DNA of 64,000 nt, from assembly GCF_001742145.1 (NCBI RefSeq), contig NZ_CP015749.1:2976001-3040000 (forward strand), written 5' to 3'. The notes below the pieces were generated by a model. That model ran no database searches, had not been told where the DNA came from, and saw nothing but the letters and a program-made list of their open reading frames with translations. Origin of the DNA: Pectobacterium parmentieri. Lineage in GTDB: Bacteria > Pseudomonadota > Gammaproteobacteria > Enterobacterales > Enterobacteriaceae. Each line of letters opens with the position of its first letter. Within the stretch, counting starts at the first letter, position 1. Positions 24,909 to 34,258 of the stretch are shown here, piece by piece. The translations under genes and the position numbers were made by a program.

Positions 24909-27158
24909 CTAGAACGCATAGTTGACCGTCATTGAGACGCTGCGCGGCGCACCATACACGGCATAAGGCGCAAGGTAGTCGCTGTACTCTTTATCAAACA
25001 GGTTGTTGATATTGGCCTGAACTGCCAACTGCTTGGTCACCTGATAACGGCCAAACAGGTTAACCAGCGCGTAGCTACCTTGTTCGGCACGCAACGTTGT
25101 GTTTTGCGGGCCAGAACCTTCCTGCCAGATACCATTTTGCCAGTTAACACCGCCGCCAACGGTTAATTCCGGCAGCACTGGCAACTGGTAGCGAGTAAAC
25201 AGCTTGAGCGACGTGCGCGGCTGTTCTGGGTTGACTGACTTACCATCTTGATCGTCAACCACATAGCGAGAACCACCAAACGTCATTTGCAGATTATCCG
25301 TCACCGCGCCGTTGACTTCAAATTCAATACCTTTGCTGACAACACCATCAACTGTACGGTAGGCAAACTCACCGCCACCTCCGGGGATCGCGATTCCCGT
25401 TGATTGTCCTAGGTTATCCTGCTCAATACGGAAGATTGATACCGAGGCCGTCAGGCGGCTGTTATACCAGTCTCCCTTAACACCCGTTTCGTAGTTTTTA
25501 CCTGTAGTCGGAGACAGATATTTTTTATTAATATCTTTTTGCGTTTGCGGTTGGAAGATATCGGTGTAGCTGGCATACGTCGACCAGGTATCGTTGATGT
25601 CATAAACCAGACCAACATAAGGCGTCACACGATTATTGCTGGTATCACCCGTCGACCCCATGATGCTCCAGTCAGTATAACGCGCGCCAGCAATCAGATG
25701 CAGCGGATCGGCCAGAGAGAAGCGCGCCGACGCATAGAGTGATTTTTGGCGTGTGGTTGAATGTTCATAATCCGCCCAGACTCCCGGCACAAAAGTGTTA
25801 TCAACCCAAGATCCCCATGTAGGATCGGCAATATTGCCATTCCAGTTGTAGTAATTGCCCATATCAGTCGGGCTGATCGTGGATTGCGTGTTATAGAACT
25901 GGCTACGCTGTCGAGTATAGCTGCCGCCAACCACCAGCTCATGCTGGCGTCCTAATAGCTCGAACGGGCCAGAAGCATAGGTGTCAATCGCATCAACTTT
26001 ACGGGTTCCTTTGTTCCATCCACCGTAAGCACCAACATTAGCGCCAGACGGATCAACAAGTATTCCGGTATCTTTATCGGGGAAACCATTGGCATACATC
26101 AGCTTGGAATCGAAGTTGGTTTCGCCGTGCGTCCCATTCATACGCACCTGCCAGCCATTATCAAAACGCTGAGTCAGATCGGCAAACACTTTTCTCGACG
26201 TTTTATCGGAATAGCTCCAGTTCGGTGCGGAGTTAAATTTGTGCCCAAAATTAGTGGGACTGCCATCGGTAAACCATGTTGGCAAACCACCCCAGGTTGG
26301 GCTATCTGTATTGCTTTCCTGATAATTATAACCAAGCGATAACGTGGTGGATTCTGTTACATCAGCATCAATCACGCCGTAGAGGAATTTTTTGCGGCCG
26401 TGGTAACGATCGAGCCAAGTGTCGTTATCCTGATAGCCCGCAATTACACGCCCGCGCACATTGCCAGACTCCGTCAGCGGCGCAGACAGATCGGCCACCA
26501 TCCGCTGTTTATCCCAAGAACCATAACTACCCGACACAGAGCCCTTAAACTCGCGACTGTCCGCATGTTTGCGTACCATATTCACGGCAGCAGAAGGGTT
26601 ACCCGTTCCCGTCATTAACCCCGTAGCCCCGCGCACGACTTCAATACGGTCATAGATCGCTGTGTCTGAGCCTGAATCACCAAAATCCCAAATTTCGTTC
26701 ACGACCGTTGGAATATCGTCGAACAGGTAGTTAGTGATACGGAAACCGCGAGAGAAATACGTCACACGTTCTGAGTCGATAATTTTAGAGGACACACCTG
26801 TCGTGTTCGCCATTACCTCACCAATCGTTTGCAGGTTCTGATCTTCGATACGCTGCTTACTGATGACACTCACCGACTGCGGAATATCGCGCGGCGTCAG
26901 CGTCATTTTGGTTCCGGCGTTAGTGACTTTCACGCTGTAATCCTGCGGGTCGCTGGCCTCTGCATTAGCATTAGCATTTGCATTCGCGCTAACGACAAGC
27001 GTATCGCCTGAAGCAGGATTTTCTTCGGCAACAGCCTGAGCAGGTAGGAAAGAGGCAGAAATCAACAGGGCGAGAAGGGAGACTCCGAATGGTTTTGTTC
27101 CGGCCAGCGAAGAATCACAAACGCGCATTTTTCCGGCGCGAGTAACTCCAAAAGACAT
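24909..27158 (-). CDS. fhuE: TonB-dependent ferric-siderophore receptor FhuE
   Basis: Outer-membrane receptor, in E. coli for ferric coprogen, ferrioxamine B and rhodotorulic acid. The 749 residues show a signal peptide (to about 45), TonB box DTLVV (52-56), plug domain with RDIPQSVSVI and VEVVRGATGLMTGTGNPSA-type sequence, and a 22-strand barrel ending in an aromatic Phe (TVNYAF). Resemblance to E. coli FhuE is strong along the whole length. Oddity: an Ala-Asn dipeptide run (ANANANANA, residues 58-66) just after the TonB box, encoded by GCNAAT hexamers. A Fur-like site lies upstream. Other FhuE partners (FhuBCD) are not here. Confidence 0.93.
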   Translation of the reverse strand: MSFGVTRAGKMRVCDSSLAGTKPFGVSLLALLISASFLPAQAVAEENPASGDTLVVSANANANANAEASDPQDYSVKVTNAGTKMTLTPRDIPQSVSVISKQRIEDQNLQTIGEVMANTTGVSSKIIDSERVTYFSRGFRITNYLFDDIPTVVNEIWDFGDSGSDTAIYDRIEVVRGATGLMTGTGNPSAAVNMVRKHADSREFKGSVSGSYGSWDKQRMVADLSAPLTESGNVRGRVIAGYQDNDTWLDRYHGRKKFLYGVIDADVTESTTLSLGYNYQESNTDSPTWGGLPTWFTDGSPTNFGHKFNSAPNWSYSDKTSRKVFADLTQRFDNGWQVRMNGTHGETNFDSKLMYANGFPDKDTGILVDPSGANVGAYGGWNKGTRKVDAIDTYASGPFELLGRQHELVVGGSYTRQRSQFYNTQSTISPTDMGNYYNWNGNIADPTWGSWVDNTFVPGVWADYEHSTTRQKSLYASARFSLADPLHLIAGARYTDWSIMGSTGDTSNNRVTPYVGLVYDINDTWSTYASYTDIFQPQTQKDINKKYLSPTTGKNYETGVKGDWYNSRLTASVSIFRIEQDNLGQSTGIAIPGGGGEFAYRTVDGVVSKGIEFEVNGAVTDNLQMTFGGSRYVVDDQDGKSVNPEQPRTSLKLFTRYQLPVLPELTVGGGVNWQNGIWQEGSGPQNTTLRAEQGSYALVNLFGRYQVTKQLAVQANINNLFDKEYSDYLAPYAVYGAPRSVSMTVNYAF

Positions 27159-27238
27159 GGTATATCCTCGGTTAACTGATGGTAATTTTGGCGAGATGCT
27201 GAGGCGTGTTTTGTCAACATTTGCACAGAAAGGTAAAT

Positions 27239-27257
27239 GATAACTATACGCGTTATT
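27239..27257. promoter_or_regulatory. Candidate Fur box upstream of fhuE
   Basis: GATAACTATACGCGTTATT, an imperfect palindrome matching about 13 of 19 positions of the Fur consensus by eye, 81 bases upstream of the fhuE start. Iron repression of fhuE is expected from E. coli. Confidence 0.55.
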
Positions 27258-27428
27258 ATTTCCATTTCAACAAAACGATTAATTCCATTAAAATACATAT
27301 AGATAAAAAAGAACAATTCACCATATCGTTAACGAGGCATTGTTAAAAAAGAAACATTTGAGAGGTTTAAGCCGCTCAGTAAAGCGAGAAAGTCGCGGCA
27401 TAGAGGAAAGGCTAGCGGAAAATATTCA

Positions 27429-27454
27429 CCTATGCCTCCTTTATGAGGCATAGG
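27429..27454 (-). terminator. Terminator after the capA-family gene
   Basis: Perfect 10-base stem CCTATGCCTC / GAGGCATAGG with a 6-base loop, 19 bases past the minus-strand CapA-family stop and followed on that strand by TGAATATTTTCC. The T tract is weak. Confidence 0.65.
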
Positions 27455-27472
27455 CTGACAGGGGATTACGAG

Positions 27473-28801
27473 CTAAGCCTTTTCAATCGCGATCGTCCCA
27501 AGATCCTCGTCATAACGTAATACCGTGCCATAACGAGCGCTCATACGCGTCAGATCTGCCGCGATTTCATGCCCAAGAGCCGCAGACACCGTAACAGGTA
27601 AACCACGATCGAGTGGGCGCTCACGGTTCATACCCAGATCGAGCGGAAGTAATTTGAACTGTAGCGCCCCATCGGCGTAATCCAACAGCGCGGCACAATT
27701 TTTGGAGAAACGTGATTCGGCATTGAAGCCAATAAAGTTACCTTCCCGATCTTTTGCTCGTGCCCGGTGCAAATCGGAAGGGCGTGCATCGTGATCGTAA
27801 CCATAGGCGGTGTACATTTCTGGCGCGATAATCGATTCACCCGCTTCAAACTCCATCAGCAGGCTACCCAGATTGTAAAAAATCGGACGTTTGTTATAAA
27901 TTTCCACGCCACGCAGGAAGTGCGCACCATGTCCCACCACTGCCGATGCGCCAGCATCAATGGCCCGGTGAGCAAAATCTTCGATAAATTCAGGTGGATG
28001 TGGCGCATACCAACCATCACCTTCCCCTTCATGCGTATGCAGGCTGACGATGGCGACATCGGAACGATTTGCTGCATCGCGCACGCTTTTAAGAATCGCG
28101 GCACAATCTTCTTCATTCATAAATGTGCGAACATAAGCTTGCTCGCCACGCTCTATTGGTATCGAACTTTCAAACAACGAGCCAAATTTGAAACGATCGG
28201 GTCCCTGATCCGCCATCACTTCAATTCGGGCTCCTTCACGGTTGCTGGCAGCAACACCTAGCAGTTCAGTGATCTCCTGCAGTTGCTCAAACTCCTTATC
28301 CGGCAACACGTAAGCTCGCCCCCAGCGCAGCGGGTTGAGGCCGGGACGTGCCACCACACTTCCCCCTGCGACACTTGCGGCAAAGACTTCCGAACGGGTG
28401 CTGCTGACAGCCACCACGCCGACCCGCCCTTTTGGCGTATCGAGGAACCGCGCAGCGCGGGCGTCATCAAGGTTACGCCCCACACCACAATGAATCAGCC
28501 CGCGTTCTTCTGCCGCGTCGATCGTATCAACGACGCCTTCCCAGCCAAAATCACCCGTGTGGTTGTTAGCAAAAGAAACCAGCTTGATATTCAAATCAAC
28601 AAACTCATCCAGCGTTGCCTGCCTCACCGCCGTGATATAGCCACGACCCGCCGCAGGTGGTGTGGTGGGTTTTGGGCAACAAAACTCAGCATTAGCGAAA
28701 ACCGCATCCGCCGCCGCAAGTTGGTCAACGATGTTTTTGTCTACTCGCGCAGCCAGATTGCGGCTGGAAAACAGTAAATCCCCACAGGCAATAATTCGCA
28801 T
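27473..28801 (-). CDS. CapA-family (PGA_cap) metallophosphatase-like protein
   Basis: Calcineurin-like fold of the CapA/PgsA family, named for poly-gamma-glutamate capsule synthesis; many members are lone enzymes of unknown substrate. I chose ATG 28801 (442 residues, MRIIACGDLLFSS), preceded by GAGAG. Metal-site motifs: CGDLLF (7-12), FANNHTGDFGWEG, VSLHTHEGEGDGWY and VVGHGAHFLRG, in the usual order. No signal peptide or membrane anchor is visible, unlike capsule-type CapA, so it is probably cytoplasmic. It follows the PLP-lyase gene by 56 bases on the same strand, probably in one transcript. A peptidase or phosphatase step on the imported substrate is possible; the reaction is unknown. Confidence 0.82.
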   Translation of the reverse strand: MRIIACGDLLFSSRNLAARVDKNIVDQLAAADAVFANAEFCCPKPTTPPAAGRGYITAVRQATLDEFVDLNIKLVSFANNHTGDFGWEGVVDTIDAAEERGLIHCGVGRNLDDARAARFLDTPKGRVGVVAVSSTRSEVFAASVAGGSVVARPGLNPLRWGRAYVLPDKEFEQLQEITELLGVAASNREGARIEVMADQGPDRFKFGSLFESSIPIERGEQAYVRTFMNEEDCAAILKSVRDAANRSDVAIVSLHTHEGEGDGWYAPHPPEFIEDFAHRAIDAGASAVVGHGAHFLRGVEIYNKRPIFYNLGSLLMEFEAGESIIAPEMYTAYGYDHDARPSDLHRARAKDREGNFIGFNAESRFSKNCAALLDYADGALQFKLLPLDLGMNRERPLDRGLPVTVSAALGHEIAADLTRMSARYGTVLRYDEDLGTIAIEKA

Positions 28802-28857
28802 AGCATGACTCTCTTTTAGCATGATGTGTCGTTCGATGGGATAACCCGAATGGAAGG

Positions 28858-30027
28858 CTAAGCTTGCCGAATAAGGGCAAAAGCCCGTTCCAGATCGGCC
28901 AACAGATCGTCCACACTCTCTAATCCCGCGTGGATACGCAGCAGCGTGCCGGGATGCGCATCAGGGTGAACCGATCGGACAGGGTTTAGTGGCAAGATCA
29001 GACTTTCGTAGCCTCCCCAGGATCCGCCAATGCCAAACAAGGTGAGCGCTTCAACAAACGCAGTACGCTTGTGACTTAGCTCGGGGTGAAGCGCAAACGC
29101 AAAGAGCCCTGATGCCCCCGTGAAATCACGTTTCCACAAGGCATATCCCGGATCGCTGGGTAATGCTGGGTGAATGACCCGAGCAACTTCCGGCTGACGG
29201 GCAATAAATTCGGCAAGCCGAAGCCCTGTTTGATAATGGCGTTCCAGACGGACATGCAGCGTGCGTAAACCACGCTGCGCCAGATAGCAATCATCAGGGC
29301 TGGCAAGTAAACCCAGCTCATGCGTAGTCGATTTTAGACGTTGGTAGGTGGCTTCGGTGGCGGTAACAATCCCCATCATGACATCAGAATGACCGACAAT
29401 ATATTTTGTCGCCGCCTGAATAGAGATATCTACACCTTTAGTAAAGGGTTGAAAATACAGCGGACTAGCCCAGGTGTTATCCATTACCACAATTGCGTCA
29501 TGCCGATGAGCAACCTCGGCGATGGCGGGAATATCCTGCATTTCAAACGTCATTGAACCTGGCGCTTCGGTGTATACCAATCGAGTCTCAGGGCGGAATA
29601 ATTTTTCAATATCCGCGCCAAGTGCAGGATCGTAGAACTCAACGTTGATGCGAAATCTTTTCAGCAACGTGCCAGCAATTTGGCGCACCGGACCATAAAC
29701 GCTGTCAGGCACCAGCACATGATCATCTGCCGAAGTAAAAGCCAAAATGGCCGTGGTACACGCAGAAACACCGGAAGGATAAACAAAAGATTTATAGCCA
29801 CCTTCCAACTCGGCGATGGCCTCTTGCAACGACTTACTGGTTGGCGTGCCGTGTCGGCCGTAGAAAAGTTCTGGCTCATCGAAAGATGTTTGCTGCCGTT
29901 GCTTATTATCCCATTCCGCCATCGACCCGCAAATCACCGTGGATGTACGGTAGACCGGTGTATTAACCGTGCCAAGAAAATCGTCTGGATGGCGTCCGGC
30001 ATGGATAACCTTCGTTTCAGGTTTCAT
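28858..30027 (-). CDS. PLP-dependent cystathionine beta-lyase-like C-S lyase (MetC/PatB-related fold type I)
   Basis: Cys/Met-metabolism PLP enzyme of 389 residues that would cleave or exchange at the beta- or gamma-carbon of a sulfur amino acid. The Schiff-base lysine is K208 in ISIQAATKYIVGHSD. Other signatures: YGRHGTPT (56-63), YPSGVSA (83-89), VVMDNTWASP (180-189). The sequence is of the MetC type rather than MetB. It is probably not the biosynthetic housekeeping enzyme because it lies beside an IclR regulator and a divergent amino-acid-type transporter and sulfurtransferase. Possible substrates are cystathionine, cystine or plant S-alkyl-cysteines. Confidence 0.88.
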   Translation of the reverse strand: MKPETKVIHAGRHPDDFLGTVNTPVYRTSTVICGSMAEWDNKQRQQTSFDEPELFYGRHGTPTSKSLQEAIAELEGGYKSFVYPSGVSACTTAILAFTSADDHVLVPDSVYGPVRQIAGTLLKRFRINVEFYDPALGADIEKLFRPETRLVYTEAPGSMTFEMQDIPAIAEVAHRHDAIVVMDNTWASPLYFQPFTKGVDISIQAATKYIVGHSDVMMGIVTATEATYQRLKSTTHELGLLASPDDCYLAQRGLRTLHVRLERHYQTGLRLAEFIARQPEVARVIHPALPSDPGYALWKRDFTGASGLFAFALHPELSHKRTAFVEALTLFGIGGSWGGYESLILPLNPVRSVHPDAHPGTLLRIHAGLESVDDLLADLERAFALIRQA

Positions 30028-30213
30028 GATAAATCGTGTTCTCGTTGATGGGCTGGCCCGATTCCTCTCTTTTTACCAGTCTGCCGCAACCCATCCCTAA
30101 ATCAACAACTATCTCGTATTTTTCATATACAGCAATATTACATCATATTCCGAATTAACCTTATCCTGATGCCGCATGGTGAGAGACATGCCGACATAAG
30201 CGGCCACATTCAA

Positions 30214-31026
30214 TTATTCCATGATAAATTTATTCGCTTCTTCACGCACCAGTATCCCCAATGCATCAAGGTCTTCGGTGCGAATACGGACAGTTGGACC
30301 TGAAACGCCAACAGCCCCAATGACGTAACCGTTACGGTCGAACAACGGTGCCGCCGCACCGCGAATTCCCAAATGAAACTCTTCATCATGCAGTGCGTAA
30401 CCCTGCTGTGCGATAGTCTGCAGCGCTATCTGAAAGAGACGTGGATCGGTGATGGTATGCTCCGTTTGCGCATGCAATTGTTCGGGTAATGGTGCATCCG
30501 CCAGTGCCAGAAAAATCCGGCCAATCGCCGTGTACGCCAAGGGAGCCAAAGTACCGGGACGGCTATCAACCCGCAAAGAGTAGCGGGATTCGATCGTATC
30601 CAGGTACAAAACCTGTTCGTCTGCCAGAATCGATAAATGTACCGCTTCTCCGGTACGGGCAGATAAACGTTCCAGAACCGGCCGGGCACACACGCGCAGG
30701 CTTTTCTGCGGGCGCACGGTATTCGGCCGCTCAGCCAATTTGGGCCCGAGCATAAAGCTGCGACGTTCGCCGGATTGCGCATAGCCCGCCTGAGCCAGCG
30801 TTTGCAGAATACGTGATGCACTACTTTTATCTATCGCAAGCACATCGGCGACATCGCTGGTTCGCACCGTTTGGTTATGTATCAGCAAATCAAGCGCCGC
30901 CAGGCCTTTTGTCAGCGTCTTAAGCTCCCCTTTCACGCTTTCGGTTCGAGTCGCCTCTTCAGTTGCGTTCGTCACAGGCTGGACGTTGCGGGTTTTCACG
31001 TTTCCATTCTCTCTATTAACGGGCAT
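30214..31026 (-). CDS. IclR-family transcriptional regulator
   Basis: The 270 residues start at ATG 31026 (a TTG 6 bases upstream is the alternative; no strong ribosome site for either). After a ~35-residue non-conserved leader comes an N-terminal winged helix (about 38-95; VRTSDVADVLAIDKSSASRILQTLAQAGY), then the IclR effector-binding domain (about 110-265; GEAVHLSILADEQVLYLD, YTAIGRIFLA, LGIRGAAAPLFDRNGYVIGAVGVSGP). It is divergent from the ABC transporter operon and upstream of the lyase-capA pair, so it is the likely local regulator of both. An inverted repeat lies directly against its start codon. Confidence 0.92.
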   Translation of the reverse strand: MPVNRENGNVKTRNVQPVTNATEEATRTESVKGELKTLTKGLAALDLLIHNQTVRTSDVADVLAIDKSSASRILQTLAQAGYAQSGERRSFMLGPKLAERPNTVRPQKSLRVCARPVLERLSARTGEAVHLSILADEQVLYLDTIESRYSLRVDSRPGTLAPLAYTAIGRIFLALADAPLPEQLHAQTEHTITDPRLFQIALQTIAQQGYALHDEEFHLGIRGAAAPLFDRNGYVIGAVGVSGPTVRIRTEDLDALGILVREEANKFIME

Positions 31027-31033
31027 ATGCAAA

Positions 31034-31054
31034 AAGTTGATATATATACAACTT
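31034..31054. promoter_or_regulatory. Inverted repeat in the IclR/ABC-transporter divergent promoter
   Basis: AAGTTG-ATATATATA-CAACTT: 6-base perfect arms, 8-28 bases upstream of the iclR start codon and about 120 bases before the binding-protein gene. Position suits an autoregulatory operator. IclR sites often have such weak AT-rich dyads. Confidence 0.5.
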
Positions 31055-31176
31055 AATCGAATGTTGATTTTATTGACACAAAATGGCAGTTACCCCTACA
31101 TTTCCCTCTATCTTTGGGCTGCCTCGTGAGCAAAATATATCAGAGGCTCTTATCTTAACTAAGGTAAATTGATCAT

Positions 31177-32028
31177 ATGTCAAAAACAACACTGAGTTCT
31201 CTGATGACATTGAGTGGTGTTGCGCTAGCCGCATCATTTATTCCCACGATTGCCCACGCTGATGTGCTGGAAAAAATTGCCGATCGCGGCGTGATTTCGG
31301 TCTGTACTAACGTCAATAATCCACCACTGGCCTTCCTGGAGTCCTCGGGAGAAACCAAAGGTCTGCACATCGATCTGCTGAATGACTTTACTCAACGGCT
31401 GTCCACGCAACTGGGTAAAACGGTCAAAGTGGATCTGGTTCCTGTTTTGCCCGCAAACCGCGTGCAATTCCTGCAACAGGGCAAATGCGACATTCTGTTT
31501 ACTTCATTGACGGTCAGTGAAGAGCGCAAGAAGTTAGTACAATTTGTCGAACCTTACTATTACGCCGCGGGTCCAGCGCTGCTGACGAAGAAAGGCGTAA
31601 CCTTCTCGAACTGGGAAGAAGTGAAAGGCAAAGCGATTTGTAGCAACCAAGGATCGAGCTGGAACGTACCGTTAGAACAGAAATTTGGTGCCAACATCGT
31701 TGCTTTCCAGACTCAGCAAGAAGTCGATCAATCCTTACGTGACGGACGCTGCGCCGCACTCGTATCCGATGACAGCTATCTCCAGGCGCGTTTTCTTAAC
31801 GACAAAGAAGGCATCTGGAAAGATTACTTCATTCAAAATCTGACACCGTTTACCGAAGGCCCGTGGGGTCTGGCGGTTCGCTTTAACGAACCACAGTTTA
31901 CTCAATTCATTTCCAGCGTGATCAAAGACTGGAACAAGCAAGGCACCATCATTGAACTGGCGAAAAAATGGGGCCTAAAACCGGCACCGTTTGCAGTAAA
32001 AGCCCACGAAGAAGCCATTAAGCTATAA
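31177..32028 (+). CDS. ABC transporter periplasmic amino-acid-binding protein (SBP family 3)
   Basis: Periplasmic solute receptor of 283 residues with signal peptide cleaved after about residue 28 (IAHA|DVLE). Family-3 features: a start motif 'RGVISVCTNVNNPPLAF', the LVPVLPANRVQFLQQGKCDILF block and WNKQGTIIELAKKWGL near the end. This family binds polar amino acids, including cystine. First gene of a six-gene run in one direction; the gap to the first permease is 2 bases. The ligand is not determined by sequence; the lyase and sulfurtransferase next to it suggest a sulfur compound. Confidence 0.92.
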   Translation: MSKTTLSSLMTLSGVALAASFIPTIAHADVLEKIADRGVISVCTNVNNPPLAFLESSGETKGLHIDLLNDFTQRLSTQLGKTVKVDLVPVLPANRVQFLQQGKCDILFTSLTVSEERKKLVQFVEPYYYAAGPALLTKKGVTFSNWEEVKGKAICSNQGSSWNVPLEQKFGANIVAFQTQQEVDQSLRDGRCAALVSDDSYLQARFLNDKEGIWKDYFIQNLTPFTEGPWGLAVRFNEPQFTQFISSVIKDWNKQGTIIELAKKWGLKPAPFAVKAHEEAIKL

Positions 32029-32030
32029 CA

Positions 32031-32780
32031 ATGATGTCATTTATCGCCGATGGGTTTAAAGCGCTCTACGAGCAGACCGGCTGGAACTTTTCGGTATTTT
32101 ACAACGCATGGGAAGCCCAAAAATACCTTACCGGGCTTACCCTTGCCGTTGAGTTGGCGGTCTGGTCACTACTCGGCTCAATGCTCATTGGGTTCCTGTG
32201 CGTGTTTGCCAGACAGTCCAACCTGCGGCCTTTGCGCTGGCTGGTCACGGCCTATGTCGAATTATTTCGTAATACGCCGGGGCTCGCCCAACTGTACTTT
32301 TTATTCTTTGGTATCGGCTCTTACTTTCACCTTTCCACTTACGGACAAAACGGCGAACTACCGCTGGTATCGCCGTTTCAATTCGTGGTTATCGCTCTGT
32401 CGCTGCAATATGGCGCATTTGTCGCTGAAATCCTGCGAGCAGGCATTGAAGCCGTGCCGAGAACCACTGTCGAAGCGGCAGAATCCCTCGGTTACAACCG
32501 CACCCGTGCCATGATTCATATCATTTTACCGCTGGCTTTTCGCACCAGTCTGCCTGCCTTGGGCAATAACATGGCTCAGATCGTCAAGAGCACTGCGCTT
32601 GCTTATGCCATAGCAGTACCAGAAGCCTTGTATGTGGCGCATGAAATCTGGACGGAACACTTTAACGTGCTCGAAATGATGAACGTGGTACTACTCAGCT
32701 ATCTGGGGTTAATGGGCATATTCACGCTGTTGGTGAAACTGCTGGAGCGTTGGCTAAAAGTACCGGGGCTAGGACGATGA
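32031..32780 (+). CDS. ABC transporter permease 1 (polar amino acid type)
   Basis: Inner-membrane permease of the HisMQ family, 249 residues with about five helices. N-terminal YLTGLTLAVELAVWSLLGS, the 'VELFRNTPGLAQLYFLFFG' motif and the EAA loop (EAAESLGYNRTRAMIHIILP) are diagnostic. Two adjacent ATGs at 32031. The stop overlaps the next permease as ATGA, so translation is coupled. The two permeases should form a heterodimer. Confidence 0.93.
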   Translation: MMSFIADGFKALYEQTGWNFSVFYNAWEAQKYLTGLTLAVELAVWSLLGSMLIGFLCVFARQSNLRPLRWLVTAYVELFRNTPGLAQLYFLFFGIGSYFHLSTYGQNGELPLVSPFQFVVIALSLQYGAFVAEILRAGIEAVPRTTVEAAESLGYNRTRAMIHIILPLAFRTSLPALGNNMAQIVKSTALAYAIAVPEALYVAHEIWTEHFNVLEMMNVVLLSYLGLMGIFTLLVKLLERWLKVPGLGR

Positions 32781-33490
32781 CGATCATAGACGCAATTTTT
32801 CCAGCAGGCAGCGCTTTCGCAGTATTGCTCCCCTGGCTACCGCTGATCCTGAAAGGGTTTGGGCTCAACTTGCTCATCTCGGTTCTGAGTATGGCGATTG
32901 GCATGTTGGCCGGTACACTGCTGGGTGCGGCACAAATGGCTAACCTTGCGATTATCCGACTGCCTGCCCGCATTCTGACATTATTCTTTCGCAACAGTCC
33001 CTGGCTGGTCATCATGTTTTATGTGATGTTCCTGCTGCCGTTTGAGATCAAGATTGCAGGCACGTGGTTCAGTTTTCCAGACTGGGTAAAAGCCGTTGTG
33101 GCGCTGGCTATCCCCGTCAGTGGTTATACCTCGGAGATTGTGCGCGGCGGGCTGAAATCCATACCCACCACCCAGTGGGAAGCGGCCGCTGCCCTCGCCT
33201 TCGGCACCGTTCGCACCACGCTCACGATCATTTTACCGCAGGCGATACGCCAAATGGTGCCTCCCACCATGAACCTGTATTGCTCAGTGGTTATGGCAAC
33301 GTCGCTGGCTAATGTGGTTGGCGTACAGGAAGTCATGACGATCACCCAAACGATTCTGACCACGGAAACACGCCCCGGCCTGATTCTGCCAGCCTATAGC
33401 ATTACGCTGATCCTCTTTTTTGCTTTTGTTTTTCCGATCTCGTTATTTTCACGCCGTTTAGAACGGACGTGGCAATTTGGAACCCGCTGA
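32777..33490 (+). CDS. ABC transporter permease 2 (polar amino acid type)
   Basis: Second HisMQ-type permease, 237 residues from ATG 32777, which overlaps the preceding stop by 4 bases (ATGA); a GTG-like start 27 bases earlier is less likely. It has the FFRNSPWLVIMFYVMFLLPF helix region and the EAA loop WEAAAALAFGTVRTTLTIILP. It overlaps the ATPase start as TGATG. It is paired with the permease at 32031. Confidence 0.92.
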   Translation: MTIIDAIFPAGSAFAVLLPWLPLILKGFGLNLLISVLSMAIGMLAGTLLGAAQMANLAIIRLPARILTLFFRNSPWLVIMFYVMFLLPFEIKIAGTWFSFPDWVKAVVALAIPVSGYTSEIVRGGLKSIPTTQWEAAAALAFGTVRTTLTIILPQAIRQMVPPTMNLYCSVVMATSLANVVGVQEVMTITQTILTTETRPGLILPAYSITLILFFAFVFPISLFSRRLERTWQFGTR

Positions 33491-34239
33491 TGACTGATAC
33501 GCACACGCTGCCTGCACAGGTAATCCTCACCGATGTTCATAAATCCTTCGGCAAAACAAACGTGCTGAGCGGTATTTCACTGTCCGTCGCACGTTCAGAA
33601 ATTGTTTGTATTATCGGCCCTTCCGGCTCTGGAAAATCTACGCTATTGCGCTGCATCAACGCGCTGGCACCTATCAACGCAGGATCGATCACCGTCGGCG
33701 GCATTGAGGTGAACGATCCCAAGCTGGATGCACTGGCACTGCGGCGCAAGGTGGGAATGGTTTTCCAGAGCTACAACCTCTTCCCACACCGTACTGTGTT
33801 GGAAAACATCATGATGGCCCCTATGCAGGTGTTAAAACAGCCAGCGCGAGACGTGGAAGCGCGCGCCCGTGAGCTGTTGGCAAAAGTGCATCTGGAAGCC
33901 AAGGCCAATGCTTATCCAGGCGAGCTGTCCGGCGGGCAACAGCAGCGCGTCGCTATTGCGCGAGCGCTGTGTATGAACCCGGAAGTGATGATGTTTGACG
34001 AAGTGACGGCAGCATTAGACCCCGAGATGGTCAAAGAAGTGCTGACCACCATTCAGGATGTGGCACGTGACGGTATGACCTGCATTTTGGTCACCCATGA
34101 AATGCGTTTTGCTCGTGAGGTCGCCGACCGTATCTACTTTACCGACAAGGGAAAGATCGTTGAAAGCAACACGCCGCAGGCATTCTTTGATCACCCACAG
34201 GACCCTCGTACACAAGCCTTTCTGGACAAAGTGCTGTAA
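33490..34239 (+). CDS. ABC transporter ATP-binding protein (polar amino acid type)
   Basis: Cytoplasmic ATPase of 249 residues from ATG 33490. Walker A GPSGSGKS (about 45-52), Q-loop VFQSYNLFPH, signature LSGGQQQRVAIARAL, Walker B VMMFDEVTAALDP (the usual catalytic Glu after Asp is present: DE), and H-loop VTHEM. It closely resembles GlnQ/HisP/TcyC ATPases. Its start overlaps the permease stop by one base. It powers uptake of the ligand bound by the 31177 product. Confidence 0.95.
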   Translation: MTDTHTLPAQVILTDVHKSFGKTNVLSGISLSVARSEIVCIIGPSGSGKSTLLRCINALAPINAGSITVGGIEVNDPKLDALALRRKVGMVFQSYNLFPHRTVLENIMMAPMQVLKQPARDVEARARELLAKVHLEAKANAYPGELSGGQQQRVAIARALCMNPEVMMFDEVTAALDPEMVKEVLTTIQDVARDGMTCILVTHEMRFAREVADRIYFTDKGKIVESNTPQAFFDHPQDPRTQAFLDKVL

Positions 34240-34258
34240 TAGCAACGGACAAAACATA

